Shown here piece by piece: positions 42,040-50,147 of a stretch of DNA of 64,000 bases. How positions within the stretch are numbered: position 1 is the first letter of the stretch; each line of letters starts with the position of its first letter. The DNA lies in NCBI RefSeq assembly GCF_003583405.1, contig NZ_QXEC01000001.1, positions 434,001-498,000 of the forward strand, read 5' to 3'. The notes beneath the pieces are model-generated. The model did no database searches and had not been told where the DNA came from. It worked only from the letters and a program-made list of their open reading frames with translations. The DNA comes from Micromonospora radicis (lineage in GTDB: Bacteria > Actinomycetota > Actinomycetes > Mycobacteriales > Micromonosporaceae). The position numbers and the translations under genes are program-made.

Positions 42040-43968
42040 ATGTCGGCGTTCCGCACGTCCGCTGCTGGTCTGTTGCGCCTCGCCACCGACGGCGTACTCG
42101 CCGAGCGGATCGCCGAGCACCTTCGGGCGATGCGCCACGGCGTGAGCCCGGCTGAGCGGCGCTCCTGGGCCAGTAGTCTGCCGGTGCTGGCGCAGGATCT
42201 GGCCGATGCCGGCCTCGGCCAGGTCGAGGTGTTGGTCGAGTACCAACTTCCGTTGACCAGCCGCCGCATCGACGCGGTGCTCGCCGGAGTCGATCCGCGC
42301 GGCGGTGAGGACTCGTATCTGGTCGTCGAACTGAAGCAGTGGTCCTCGGCGGTGGCGTACGAGGGGTCCGAGACGCTGGTTGCCGTGGAGCACGCTCGGG
42401 GTCCCCGACTCCACCCCGGCCAGCAGGTCGCGGACTACTGCCAGTACCTCAACGACTTCCTCGGGCTTCTCGGACGTCAACAGTGCCCGCTGTACGGCGC
42501 CGCGTACCTGCACAACGCCGTCGACCACGACGTGTCCGAGTTGCTTGCCAGGCCCGTTACCGAGCAGAGTCGACTGTTCACCGGCCAGCGGCGTGGTCAG
42601 TGGCTCGAGTATCTACAGTCTCGGTTCGCGCCGAAGTCGGGCGCGACCGCCGCCGACCGCTTCCTCACCAGTACCGTCCGGCCCAGCCGGCACCTGCTGC
42701 GGTACGCCGCACAGGAGTTGAAGGAACGGCCGCAGTTCACCCTGCTCGACGAGCAGCACATCGCGTACGAGTTGGTGCTGCACGCGGTCGAGCGGGCCCG
42801 GACGGCAACCCGCAAGCGGGCGGTCGTGGTGGCTGGCGGACCGGGCAGCGGCAAGAGCGTCATCGCGCTGTCGGTCATGGGCGAGTTGGCCCGCCAAGGT
42901 CGGACGGTGCTTCACGCGACGGGCTCGCGGGCGTTCACCCAAACGCTGCGCCGCTACGTCGGACGCGGCTCGAGTCGGTTGCAGGGAATGTTCAAGTACT
43001 TCAACAGCTTCATGGACGCCGACGTCAACGACATCGAAGTTCTGCTCTGTGACGAGGCGCATCGGATCCGCGAGACCTCGGTCAACCGCTACACCTCGAA
43101 GGCCCGCCGGAGTGTCGCCCGACCACAGTTGGACGAACTGATCTCGGCCGCGCGGGTGCCGGTCTTCCTGCTCGACGAACATCAGGTGGTCAAGCCCGGC
43201 GAACTGGGCAATATCGAGATCATCTCCGCGGCCGCCGAGAGGCTCGGCCTGGAGGTCGAGGTTGTTGCGCTGCATGACCAGTTCCGCTGCGGCGGCAGCG
43301 AGGCCTACGAGGAGTGGGTGCTCAAGCTGCTTGGCCTCGACGGTGGCGATCCTGTCGAGTGGACCGGCGACGGGAGGTTCGACCTGCGGCTCGCGGAATC
43401 GCCAAGCCAGTTGGAGGCGTTCCTGGCGGCTCGGCAGCGTCTCACGGGAGGGCCGCCACAGAGCGCGCGGATCTCGGCCGGCTACTGCTGGCCATGGAGT
43501 GATCCGCGACCCGACGGCACCCTCGTCCCGGACGTGACGGTCGGCGACTGGGAGCGCCCGTGGAATGTCAAGAGTGATCGCAGCGTGGGCGACGCTCCCG
43601 GCAGTGCCTTCTGGGCTACCGACCCCAACGGCTTCGGCCAGGTGGGCTGCGTCTACACGGCCCAGGGGTTCGAGTACGACTGGTCCGGTGTCATCATCGG
43701 GCCCGACCTGGTGGCCCGCGAGGGGCGGCTGGTGGTCCGGCGGGAGAAGTCCAGGGATCCGGCCCTGCGTAGCCGCAACGCGGTCAGCGACGAGGAGGCG
43801 GAGCGGCTGATCCGCAACACCTACAAAGTACTGCTGACCCGCGGCATGCGCGGAACGATCATCTACTCCACCGACGCACAGACCCGCGACTTCCTGGCTG
43901 AACTGGTGAAGCCGAGGCCTCGTGGTCACGGTGGCGGGTCCGGGTCGGTGTGTCGTGGCGGGACGTAG
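42040..43968 (+). CDS. PD-(D/E)XK nuclease-like plus DUF2075 helicase-type ATPase fusion
   Basis: I prefer ATG 42040 (642 residues) because the upstream ATG 41992 lies in a hairpin. Residues 60-105 show a PD-(D/E)XK-like core: Glu67 in VEYQLPL, Asp78 in RIDAVLAG and Glu97-Leu-Lys99 in VVELKQW. A DUF2075 P-loop helicase-like domain follows: Walker A GGPGSGKS (Lys272), Walker B LLCDEAH (338-341), HDQFRCGG, YTAQGFEYDWSGVIIGP and the motif VI-like YKVLLTRGMRGTIIYS. DUF2075 proteins are superfamily-1-like ATPases often seen in defence islands. With the MazG-like gene it forms a compact two-gene cassette. The last about 20 residues, rich in Gly, Arg and Ser, look aberrant and precede a transposase remnant. 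Nuclease activity is inferred from motifs only. Confidence 0.85.
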   Translation: MSAFRTSAAGLLRLATDGVLAERIAEHLRAMRHGVSPAERRSWASSLPVLAQDLADAGLGQVEVLVEYQLPLTSRRIDAVLAGVDPRGGEDSYLVVELKQWSSAVAYEGSETLVAVEHARGPRLHPGQQVADYCQYLNDFLGLLGRQQCPLYGAAYLHNAVDHDVSELLARPVTEQSRLFTGQRRGQWLEYLQSRFAPKSGATAADRFLTSTVRPSRHLLRYAAQELKERPQFTLLDEQHIAYELVLHAVERARTATRKRAVVVAGGPGSGKSVIALSVMGELARQGRTVLHATGSRAFTQTLRRYVGRGSSRLQGMFKYFNSFMDADVNDIEVLLCDEAHRIRETSVNRYTSKARRSVARPQLDELISAARVPVFLLDEHQVVKPGELGNIEIISAAAERLGLEVEVVALHDQFRCGGSEAYEEWVLKLLGLDGGDPVEWTGDGRFDLRLAESPSQLEAFLAARQRLTGGPPQSARISAGYCWPWSDPRPDGTLVPDVTVGDWERPWNVKSDRSVGDAPGSAFWATDPNGFGQVGCVYTAQGFEYDWSGVIIGPDLVAREGRLVVRREKSRDPALRSRNAVSDEEAERLIRNTYKVLLTRGMRGTIIYSTDAQTRDFLAELVKPRPRGHGGGSGSVCRGGT

Positions 43969-44117
43969 CGGAGTGTTGCGGGTCCTGGGCGGCGGTGTTC
44001 GGGTTGTTCCGGCGTTGGCCGCGTGACGATGGAGCTGCATCTGGCCTGCGAGTGGGGGCAACCGGCGTGAACGGGGTTCGAAGGGCGGCCGGCCACCGGC
44101 CTTGGATCCCGAGCGGT

Positions 44118-44188
44118 AACCGGGTTCGACGAGCTCGCCGCGCTACGAAGCCACCGTGCGTGTCGCCGCGATCTGCGAGTGGCGGTGA
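44118..44188 (+). pseudogene. Transposase C-terminal remnant (IS5-type, frameshifted)
   Basis: One frame reads VTGFDELA and, after a 2-nt loss, another reads RYEATVRVAAICEW followed by CGG and TGA at 44186-44188. The combination FDELA(V)RYEATVRVAAIxEW is the C-terminal end I know from several actinomycete IS5-family transposases. No other part of the element and no terminal repeats were found. It marks past IS activity beside the defence-like cassette. Confidence 0.5.
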
Positions 44189-44258
44189 CCGACTTCGACC
44201 CAGGCTCTAACCGACGACGCAGTTCGGCTGGCCGGAGACAGACCCGCGGGTAGGCGTG

Positions 44259-44292
44259 ATTTCACCCTGAAATTTTTATTTCACCATGAAAT
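44259..44292. promoter_or_regulatory. Tandem palindromes ATTTCA-N3-TGAAAT
   Basis: Two perfect palindromes with 3-nt spacers, 44259-44273 and 44278-44292, are separated by TTTT, giving a 19-bp centre-to-centre distance. They are strikingly AT-rich for this genome. The symmetry and spacing look like paired operator sites for a dimeric repressor, yet they lie between the 3' ends of two convergent genes, so they may belong to a lost gene. Confidence 0.55.
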
Positions 44293-44390
44293 CAGCGCTC
44301 TGGAGGTAACCCTCTCCCGGGCTGCCAGCCACGACGCCACCGCCGATCATCCAACACTGCCTATCGATCACCGACCCGCCGCACGGATCG

Positions 44391-45623
44391 TCACCCGGCA
44401 CGAAACTCGCTCAGCGCGGCGAGGCGACCCAGTTCGCGGCGGATGGTGAGGTTGTTGCGGCGCAGCAGCCGGTGCAGCACCTGACCGCAGAGGCGGTCGT
44501 AGCGGATGTCCTCCGGCGAGATGCCGGCGACCTTGCCCAGCGCGAAGGCCGCGGCGGCGTCCTCGTTGCGGCGGGCATGGAGAAACGCCAGCGGAATGAA
44601 GAACCGTGCCTGGCGGTCCGGCGGGTACTCGTCGGGGATATCCACCTCGGCGGCCAGCCGGTTCGCCTCGGCGATGCGACCGAGACGGATCTCGCACTGG
44701 ACGGCGCTGATGCCCACCTCGGTCATCCCGAACGGGATCATGTGGGGCTGCAGATCGTCCGAAACGCTCCGGGCGATACGGCGGGCGTCCTGCAACAACT
44801 GGAAGGAGCGCTCGGCGTCGAGGGCCGCTGCGGCAGCCTCCGCGGCCACCAGGAGCAGCGCTCCGCGCAGCGGCAGGAAACCGCTCACCCGGGTGCCGCC
44901 GGGCGGTTCATGGGCTGCGGCGGCGAGAGCCAGCCGCTGTGCCTCTTCGTGGTAGCCCTGCCGCAGGTAGCTTGACGCCCCATGCCAGGCCGCGGCCAAC
45001 AGCGATTCTCCGCCGACCCGGCCGGCGGCTACCAGCGCCCGGTCGGCCATGATCCAGGCGAGCTGCTCCTCGTTGACGCGGGACAGGATGGTGCGCGCCA
45101 GGTAGTGCACGGACAACGCGGCGGTGATCGAATCAGCGGATACCGCGGTACGCAGCCACGCGGACGCGTCGTGGATCAGTTGGGGCAGCAGGAGAAAGGT
45201 TCGCTCGTAGCGGTTCGCGTGGCCGGCCCAGGTCCGCCAGGCCTGGTCGACGTCCTGTTTGAGGGTCACGGTCTGCGGGCGGCGCTCCGACTCGTCGGCG
45301 AGAAACTCCGTGCCGAACGTACTGAGGATCGCGGCTCGCGTTCGCGCCACCGCGCTCGCCGGCCGCGATGTCCGTGGCGTTTGCGCCTCGGCAAGACCGA
45401 GCTCCGCCATCAGCTCGTTGATGTCGAGAACGGCGCTGATGCGTGTCGCGTACGCGATGCTGTCCAGGCGTCGATTGCCGTTCTCGATCTGCCGTAGCCA
45501 CTCCTCACTTCGACCGATGAGGTCGGCCAACACCCGCCGGGACATTCCGCGTCTGCGCCGCGCTGCCGCTATCCGGTCGCCCACGGAGGGCGACCGCCCA
45601 CGGAGCACGCTCCTTGGCTCCAT
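44391..45623 (-). CDS. XRE-family regulator with C-terminal helical (TPR-like) repeat region
   Basis: This 410-residue protein has a Cro/C1-type helix-turn-helix at about 15-70 (VGDRIAAARRRRGMSRRVLADLIGRSEEWLRQIENGNR). Residues 100-400 are all-helical with TPR-like pairs such as AAWHGASSYLRQGYHEEAQRLALAAA and DAERSFQLLQDARRIA. This XRE+TPR layout is common in actinomycete regulators near secondary metabolite genes. The ATG at 45623 lies only 8 nt from a GATAAC hexamer (45632-45637 on the minus strand), so a leaderless transcript is possible. The gene is downstream of, and on the same strand as, the A-PCP-reductase gene and may regulate that locus. Confidence 0.87.
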   Translation of the reverse strand: MEPRSVLRGRSPSVGDRIAAARRRRGMSRRVLADLIGRSEEWLRQIENGNRRLDSIAYATRISAVLDINELMAELGLAEAQTPRTSRPASAVARTRAAILSTFGTEFLADESERRPQTVTLKQDVDQAWRTWAGHANRYERTFLLLPQLIHDASAWLRTAVSADSITAALSVHYLARTILSRVNEEQLAWIMADRALVAAGRVGGESLLAAAWHGASSYLRQGYHEEAQRLALAAAAHEPPGGTRVSGFLPLRGALLLVAAEAAAAALDAERSFQLLQDARRIARSVSDDLQPHMIPFGMTEVGISAVQCEIRLGRIAEANRLAAEVDIPDEYPPDRQARFFIPLAFLHARRNEDAAAAFALGKVAGISPEDIRYDRLCGQVLHRLLRRNNLTIRRELGRLAALSEFRAG

Positions 45624-46002
45624 GGCGTCACGTTATCAGCATTACTGGCAGATTCTCGGATTGTGTTTTGGGTACCTCCCATTGCCGAAAAACGTACCAT
45701 CTTCGGCGGGTGGCGGTCGACGAGCGCTGGAATTTCCATGGAGCTCCGGGACACTTCGGATCAGGAGTTCCGGAGCATTGTCCCCGTTGGGTGGAAGTTG
45801 CGTGAGGGTCGCCCCGTGGGGCGGACTTGTTCCGTCGAGGGCGCCGGCGATGATGTCCTGGCCTATCCGGGCAATCTCGGGCGATGGCATTCTGCTCAGA
45901 ATTGAGGCAACCGAAATCCTCGACGGTAGGACGCGTGAAGATGGGCGCACCCAATGATATGACAATCGCAGAATGCAGTCCTCTTGGATCTCGGGCCGGT
46001 GG
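45624..46002. promoter_or_regulatory. 379-bp gap between reductase-type NRPS and XRE regulator genes
   Basis: No gene could be supported. A short frame starting at ATG 45739 (about 55 codons) has no ribosome binding site. The side near 45632 has lower GC and probably holds the regulator's promoter. GCTCCGG/CCGGAGC (45743-45749, 45770-45776) is an inverted repeat that could end the upstream transcript or serve as an operator. Confidence 0.4.
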
Positions 46003-49000
46003 TCACTGGCACCACCCCGGCGGGTTGCCGAGGAAGCCGACCCGCGCGAAGTAGTCGAGGTAACGGTCCAGCATGGCCGCGTCGGTCGCGGGGCAGGTTA
46101 CCGGCAGATCGACGAGGTCCCGATCGGCGTGCGACCGGCCGGCCTGCGGAAACACGTTGTGCGTGTACAGCTCCTTCACGGTGAAGTCACGGGCGGCGGC
46201 GGGCAGGGTGAAGATCGGCACGAAAGCGGCGATGGGATGCCGTGGCCGCGCGTCTACGAAGTCGACCAGTTCCTTGACCCATTGGTCGTAGCGGGTGACG
46301 GTGATGCGGTACCCCCGCGCCCGCATGCGGTCGATCATGTCCGCCAACCGTCCCGGCCTGGGATTGGTCAGGTGATACGTTCGGCCCGCCGAACCCCGGC
46401 TGCCGGTCAGGAAGGTGATCGCCGCCGCCAGGTAGTCGGCGGGCACGAAGTCGAGCGGCAGGTCGATGTCCGGCGCGCTACCCATCTCCACGATCGCCTT
46501 GAACAGGGCACAGATGGCCGCCTCCGTGTTCCAGACTCCGGTGCTGCTGTCACCGGTGATCTCGTAGGGGCGGTGCACGACGACAGGTAGCCCGTCGGCC
46601 GCAGCCCGGCGCAGCAGCTGTTCGGCGACCCACTTGCTCTCCGGATAGCCCATGGACAGCCGACCGAAGTGCTCCAGGGGCTGGTCCTCGCCGACGTGAC
46701 GGATGCCGGCGGAGCCGAAGCCGGCCAGCACAGCGATGGTGGACACGTAGTGGAACGGGACGTCCCGGCCGCTCATCGCGAACTCGATGAGATTGCGTAC
46801 GCCGTCGACGTTCGTTGGGCGCAGCTCTTCGTACGGGTAGACGAAGTTGACGTGCGCCGCGCTGTGGTGGATGGCGTCCACGGTGCCGGTGAGCTCCCGC
46901 CACCGCACGTCGGACCAGCCGAGGTGGCGTCGCCGCAGGTCGCCCGCGACGGCGGTGACCCGCGCCCGGGGCAGCGTGCCGGGGTGCCCGTACCGGCGTT
47001 GAGCGTCGTGGACCCGCGCGAGGGCGTGGTCGTCGTCGTCCGCCCGGGCCAGGCAGACGACGTCCGCACCGGTGTGCTGCAGGATGCCGCGCAGCAGGTA
47101 CGAGCCGAAGAACCCGGTGGCACCGGTCAGCAGGATCCGGCGCGGCGCGCGCTGGGACGGGGCCGCAGCCGCCGGGCCGCGCTGCCGCACCGTCGGGTGT
47201 AGGTACAGGTCGCGTTGCCACCGGTCGGCCTCGTCGGTCTCCTCGGTGTCCAGCGTGCCGGACACGGCATCGGACACGGCACCGGTGAACGAGGGGAGTC
47301 GCGGGTCCGCGAGCAGCCGGTGCAACAACGGTCGGCTCTGCGTCAGATCGATCTTCAGGGTCGTCACGATCCGATTGATGAGTTGGGCGGCGCGCAGCGA
47401 ATCCCCGCCCTGACCGAAGAAGTCCTCGTCGGACGCCGGGTCACCCTGCGGCAGGACCAGCGACCAGGAGTGCGCCACCCGCGCGGCGATGTCGTCGCTG
47501 TTCGGAAGACCGGTCCTCTCGGTGGGGCGGGCGGTCGTGGCTGCCAACTGCCGGAGCCGGTCAAGGTCGACCTTGCCGGTCGGGGTCAGCGGCAACACGG
47601 CCAGCCGGTGGAACGCCGACGGGATGGCATACCTCGGCAGGTCGCGGGCCAGGTGACGCCGGAGCCCGGCCATGTCCGGGGCGGGGTCGGTGCAGGTGTA
47701 GTAGGCGACGACGTGTCGACTCACCGCGTCCTCGACCGTGACCAGGGCGCTGTCGGTCACGGCCTCGTGCGTGTTCAGCGCCTGCCTGATCTCGTCGAGC
47801 TCGAGCCGGTTGCCGCGGACCTTCACCTGGTGGTCCCGGCGGCCCCGGAAGTGCAGGACACCGTCGTCGTCACGGCAGGCGAGATCCCCGGTGCGGTAGA
47901 GCTGCTGCGGGACGCCGTCGAGGAGCACCGTCACGAACGAGCGGGCGGTCTGCTCGTCGTCGCCGAGGTATCCGAGGGCGAGGCCGGCGCCGCCGATGTG
48001 CAACTCGCCCTCGACGCCCGGCGGCACCGGGCTGCCGTCGGCAGAGAGGACCAGGCATGAGGTGTTACCGATCGGCAGCCCGATGGGGACTGCCGTGGCG
48101 TCCTCGGCGACGGCGGTGATGGTGTGGGTGGTGGCGAGGACGGTGGCCTCGGTCGGCCCGTAAGCGTTGACGAACCGGCCCGGCGGACCATGTTGCAGTA
48201 TCCGCCTGACCAGGCGGGGATTCAGCGCCTCACCCCCGGTGAGCAGGTGCGGCAGGCCGGCGAAGATCCCGGGCCGGTCGTGCGCGAGCTGATGCAGAAT
48301 GCCGGTGGTCAGAAAGACGGCGGTCGGCTCGTTCTCGGCCAGCCACCGCTGGAACTCCAGAGCCGACAACAGGGTTTCGTTGTCGACGACCAGGACGCTG
48401 GCACCGTTGAGCAGAGGCAGCCACAGCTCCAACGTCGCCGCGTCGAACGAGATCGTCGCGCCGTGCATCATCCGGTCGCCCGGCCCCAGCTCGAGGAACA
48501 GATTGTCGACCGCCGTACGCAGCACGGCGCGATGCGGAACGACCACGGCCTTCGGACGTCCGGCGGTGCCCGAGGTGAACATCAGGTATGCGGGATCGGC
48601 GCCGGAGTGAGCCGAGTGCGGCGGGGTCACGCAGTGGTGCGCCGCGAGCGCCGGGTAGTCGACGCAGCGCACCATGTCGTCCAGGACGGCGCGGCTACTG
48701 GGCAGTCGGATCGCCACGACCGGCCGAGCGGTGTCGGTCATGCGCCGCAGCCGCGCCGACGGCAGCCGGTCATCCAGGGGCAGATACGCGGCTCCCGCCT
48801 TGAGCACGCCGAGCATCGCCGCACAGGCCTCCGCGGAGCGGTGACCGATCAGCCCGACCACGGCTCCCCGGGTCACCCCCAGGGACGCCAGCGCGGCACC
48901 GATCCGCTCGGCGGTCACTCGAAGCCGCTCGTATGTCCAGCTGACGCCGGTCGCGCGCACCGCCTCCGCAGCCGGCGTCCGCCGGGCGATCCGGTCGAAC

Positions 49001-49161
49001 AACCCGTCGACGGTGCCAGCCACGGGAGGATCGGTCATGGTGTCGTTGGCCGCGCGTCGTCGCAGGTGCTGGTCACTGTCGAGAGGGCTACCCGCCGAGG
49101 TGTCGCCGCGGCTCGTCTCGCCGGCCATCCTCCCACTACGAGCTTCGTCGTCAGTGGACAT
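46003..49161 (-). CDS. NRPS-like A-PCP-thioester reductase (SDR) protein
   Basis: This 1052-residue protein has three domains. The adenylation domain (about 50-540) has MFTSGTAGRPKAVVV, ISFDAATLELW, AYGPTEAT, YRTGDLA and PTGKVD; the Asp of the A4 motif that binds an alpha-amino group is kept. The PCP (about 570-640) has FFGQGGDSLRAAQL. The reductase (about 690-1045) is an extended SDR with LLTGATGFFGSYLL for NADPH, YVSTIAVL and the YxxxK pair in YPESKWVAEQLL. It would activate one amino acid and release it as an aldehyde or alcohol. There is no condensation domain. The A pocket is lined mostly by hydrophobic residues. It is divergent from phenolic acid decarboxylase and O-methyltransferase genes. 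An alternative start at 49038 would remove a polar N-terminal extension. Confidence 0.93.
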   Translation of the reverse strand: MSTDDEARSGRMAGETSRGDTSAGSPLDSDQHLRRRAANDTMTDPPVAGTVDGLFDRIARRTPAAEAVRATGVSWTYERLRVTAERIGAALASLGVTRGAVVGLIGHRSAEACAAMLGVLKAGAAYLPLDDRLPSARLRRMTDTARPVVAIRLPSSRAVLDDMVRCVDYPALAAHHCVTPPHSAHSGADPAYLMFTSGTAGRPKAVVVPHRAVLRTAVDNLFLELGPGDRMMHGATISFDAATLELWLPLLNGASVLVVDNETLLSALEFQRWLAENEPTAVFLTTGILHQLAHDRPGIFAGLPHLLTGGEALNPRLVRRILQHGPPGRFVNAYGPTEATVLATTHTITAVAEDATAVPIGLPIGNTSCLVLSADGSPVPPGVEGELHIGGAGLALGYLGDDEQTARSFVTVLLDGVPQQLYRTGDLACRDDDGVLHFRGRRDHQVKVRGNRLELDEIRQALNTHEAVTDSALVTVEDAVSRHVVAYYTCTDPAPDMAGLRRHLARDLPRYAIPSAFHRLAVLPLTPTGKVDLDRLRQLAATTARPTERTGLPNSDDIAARVAHSWSLVLPQGDPASDEDFFGQGGDSLRAAQLINRIVTTLKIDLTQSRPLLHRLLADPRLPSFTGAVSDAVSGTLDTEETDEADRWQRDLYLHPTVRQRGPAAAAPSQRAPRRILLTGATGFFGSYLLRGILQHTGADVVCLARADDDDHALARVHDAQRRYGHPGTLPRARVTAVAGDLRRRHLGWSDVRWRELTGTVDAIHHSAAHVNFVYPYEELRPTNVDGVRNLIEFAMSGRDVPFHYVSTIAVLAGFGSAGIRHVGEDQPLEHFGRLSMGYPESKWVAEQLLRRAAADGLPVVVHRPYEITGDSSTGVWNTEAAICALFKAIVEMGSAPDIDLPLDFVPADYLAAAITFLTGSRGSAGRTYHLTNPRPGRLADMIDRMRARGYRITVTRYDQWVKELVDFVDARPRHPIAAFVPIFTLPAAARDFTVKELYTHNVFPQAGRSHADRDLVDLPVTCPATDAAMLDRYLDYFARVGFLGNPPGWCQ

Positions 49162-49503
49162 CCGTCCCCGTCCGCTCTCTGAGCAAGTCGGTGTACTCGT
49201 CAGCCGGGCGGCACGCTACGGAGGATCTCGGCGTGACCCGAGCGTCAAGCCCCGGGGCGGCACCGGCAGATACCACGGTAGGGACGGACCAGCCCCTACC
49301 CGGCACGACAGGTTGGACTCCGATCCCGGGCAGGATTTGCCCCCAACGGAACTTGGTCCCTGCCGCCGGAGCCGACACTACCGTCGGTGCCACGGCCGGC
49401 TCGTCGTCGCCGGCTATGGCACGACCACCCGGCAGCCGACCTCCTACCTCGACGCTCCGCCGGTCGTGGCCGTCGTCGAGCTGCCCGAAGGAGGGAGGGA
49501 CCA
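49162..49503. promoter_or_regulatory. 342-bp divergent region between NRPS-like and padC genes
   Basis: No gene was found; the only long open frames overlap padC out of frame. Both divergent promoters must lie here. No clear -35/-10 pair or operator could be singled out. Confidence 0.4.
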
Positions 49504-50007
49504 GTGACCGGGAGATCGGTCGAGGTGGCAGGAATCGTCGGCCGGCACCTCATCTACACCTACGCCAACGGATGGCAGTACGAGATGTACGTGAAGAACG
49601 CCGCCACCATCGACTACCGGATCCACTCCGGGATGGTCGGCGGGCGATGGGTCAAGGACCAGCCGGTCGACCTGGCGGCCCTCGCGCCCGACGTCTACAA
49701 GGTGTCCTGGACCGAGCCCACGGGCACGTCGGTGTGCGTCAACATCATGCCTGAGCGCCGACGACTGCACGGCGTCATCTTCTTCCCCCGATGGGTGCAC
49801 GAGCATCCGGAACGTACGGTGCTCTTCCAGAACGACCACCTGGAGCGCATGCGTCAGTACCGTGACGACGGGCCCACCTATCCCGTGCACCTCGTCGCCG
49901 AGTTCGCCGACATCACCTTCGTCGAGTTCTGCGGCACCGACGACGACACCGTCATCGACCGACCTCCCCACCAGCTTCCCGCCGGATACGCCGGCCGCCG
50001 CAACTGA
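49504..50007 (+). CDS. padC: Phenolic acid decarboxylase
   Basis: The GTG at 49504, behind GGAGGGAGGGA, gives 167 residues, the usual size. The sequence follows Bacillus PadC closely: [80 protein letters not shown] and FADITFVEF. The Tyr, Arg and Glu residues of the active-site cavity are conserved. It is a cofactor-free beta-barrel enzyme that decarboxylates p-coumaric, caffeic or ferulic acid to the vinylphenol. It is unusual next to an NRPS-like reductase. The O-methyltransferase gene follows 140 bp downstream on the same strand, which suggests work on a phenolic compound, or detoxification. Confidence 0.94.
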   Translation: MTGRSVEVAGIVGRHLIYTYANGWQYEMYVKNAATIDYRIHSGMVGGRWVKDQPVDLAALAPDVYKVSWTEPTGTSVCVNIMPERRRLHGVIFFPRWVHEHPERTVLFQNDHLERMRQYRDDGPTYPVHLVAEFADITFVEFCGTDDDTVIDRPPHQLPAGYAGRRN

Positions 50008-50147
50008 GCAGATTCGGTGCGGTCCCGCCGCGAGGCTACTGCCGTACCGCAGCGCAACCGCCTTCCCGGGGGCATCCCGGTAGGCGGCACGGGATCAGTG
50101 GCCGGCAGCCCCGGTCACCCACGACCAACCGTGGTGGAAGGGGAGCG

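Larger units (their letters stand above)
43969..44390. other. 422-bp gap without an intact gene
   Basis: It contains a decayed transposase tail (about 44118-44188) and two AT-rich palindromes (44259-44292), both listed separately. I see no intact gene. Codon statistics of the open frame at 43950-44210 are not gene-like. Confidence 0.6.

Noticed and set aside
43950..44210. 86-codon open frame after the nuclease-helicase gene
   Set aside because: It runs across the transposase remnant in a wrong frame and shows no domain.
45739..45905. Possible small protein of about 55 residues before the XRE regulator
   Set aside because: No ribosome binding site, mixed composition and no conserved motif; kept only as a note in the gap entry.
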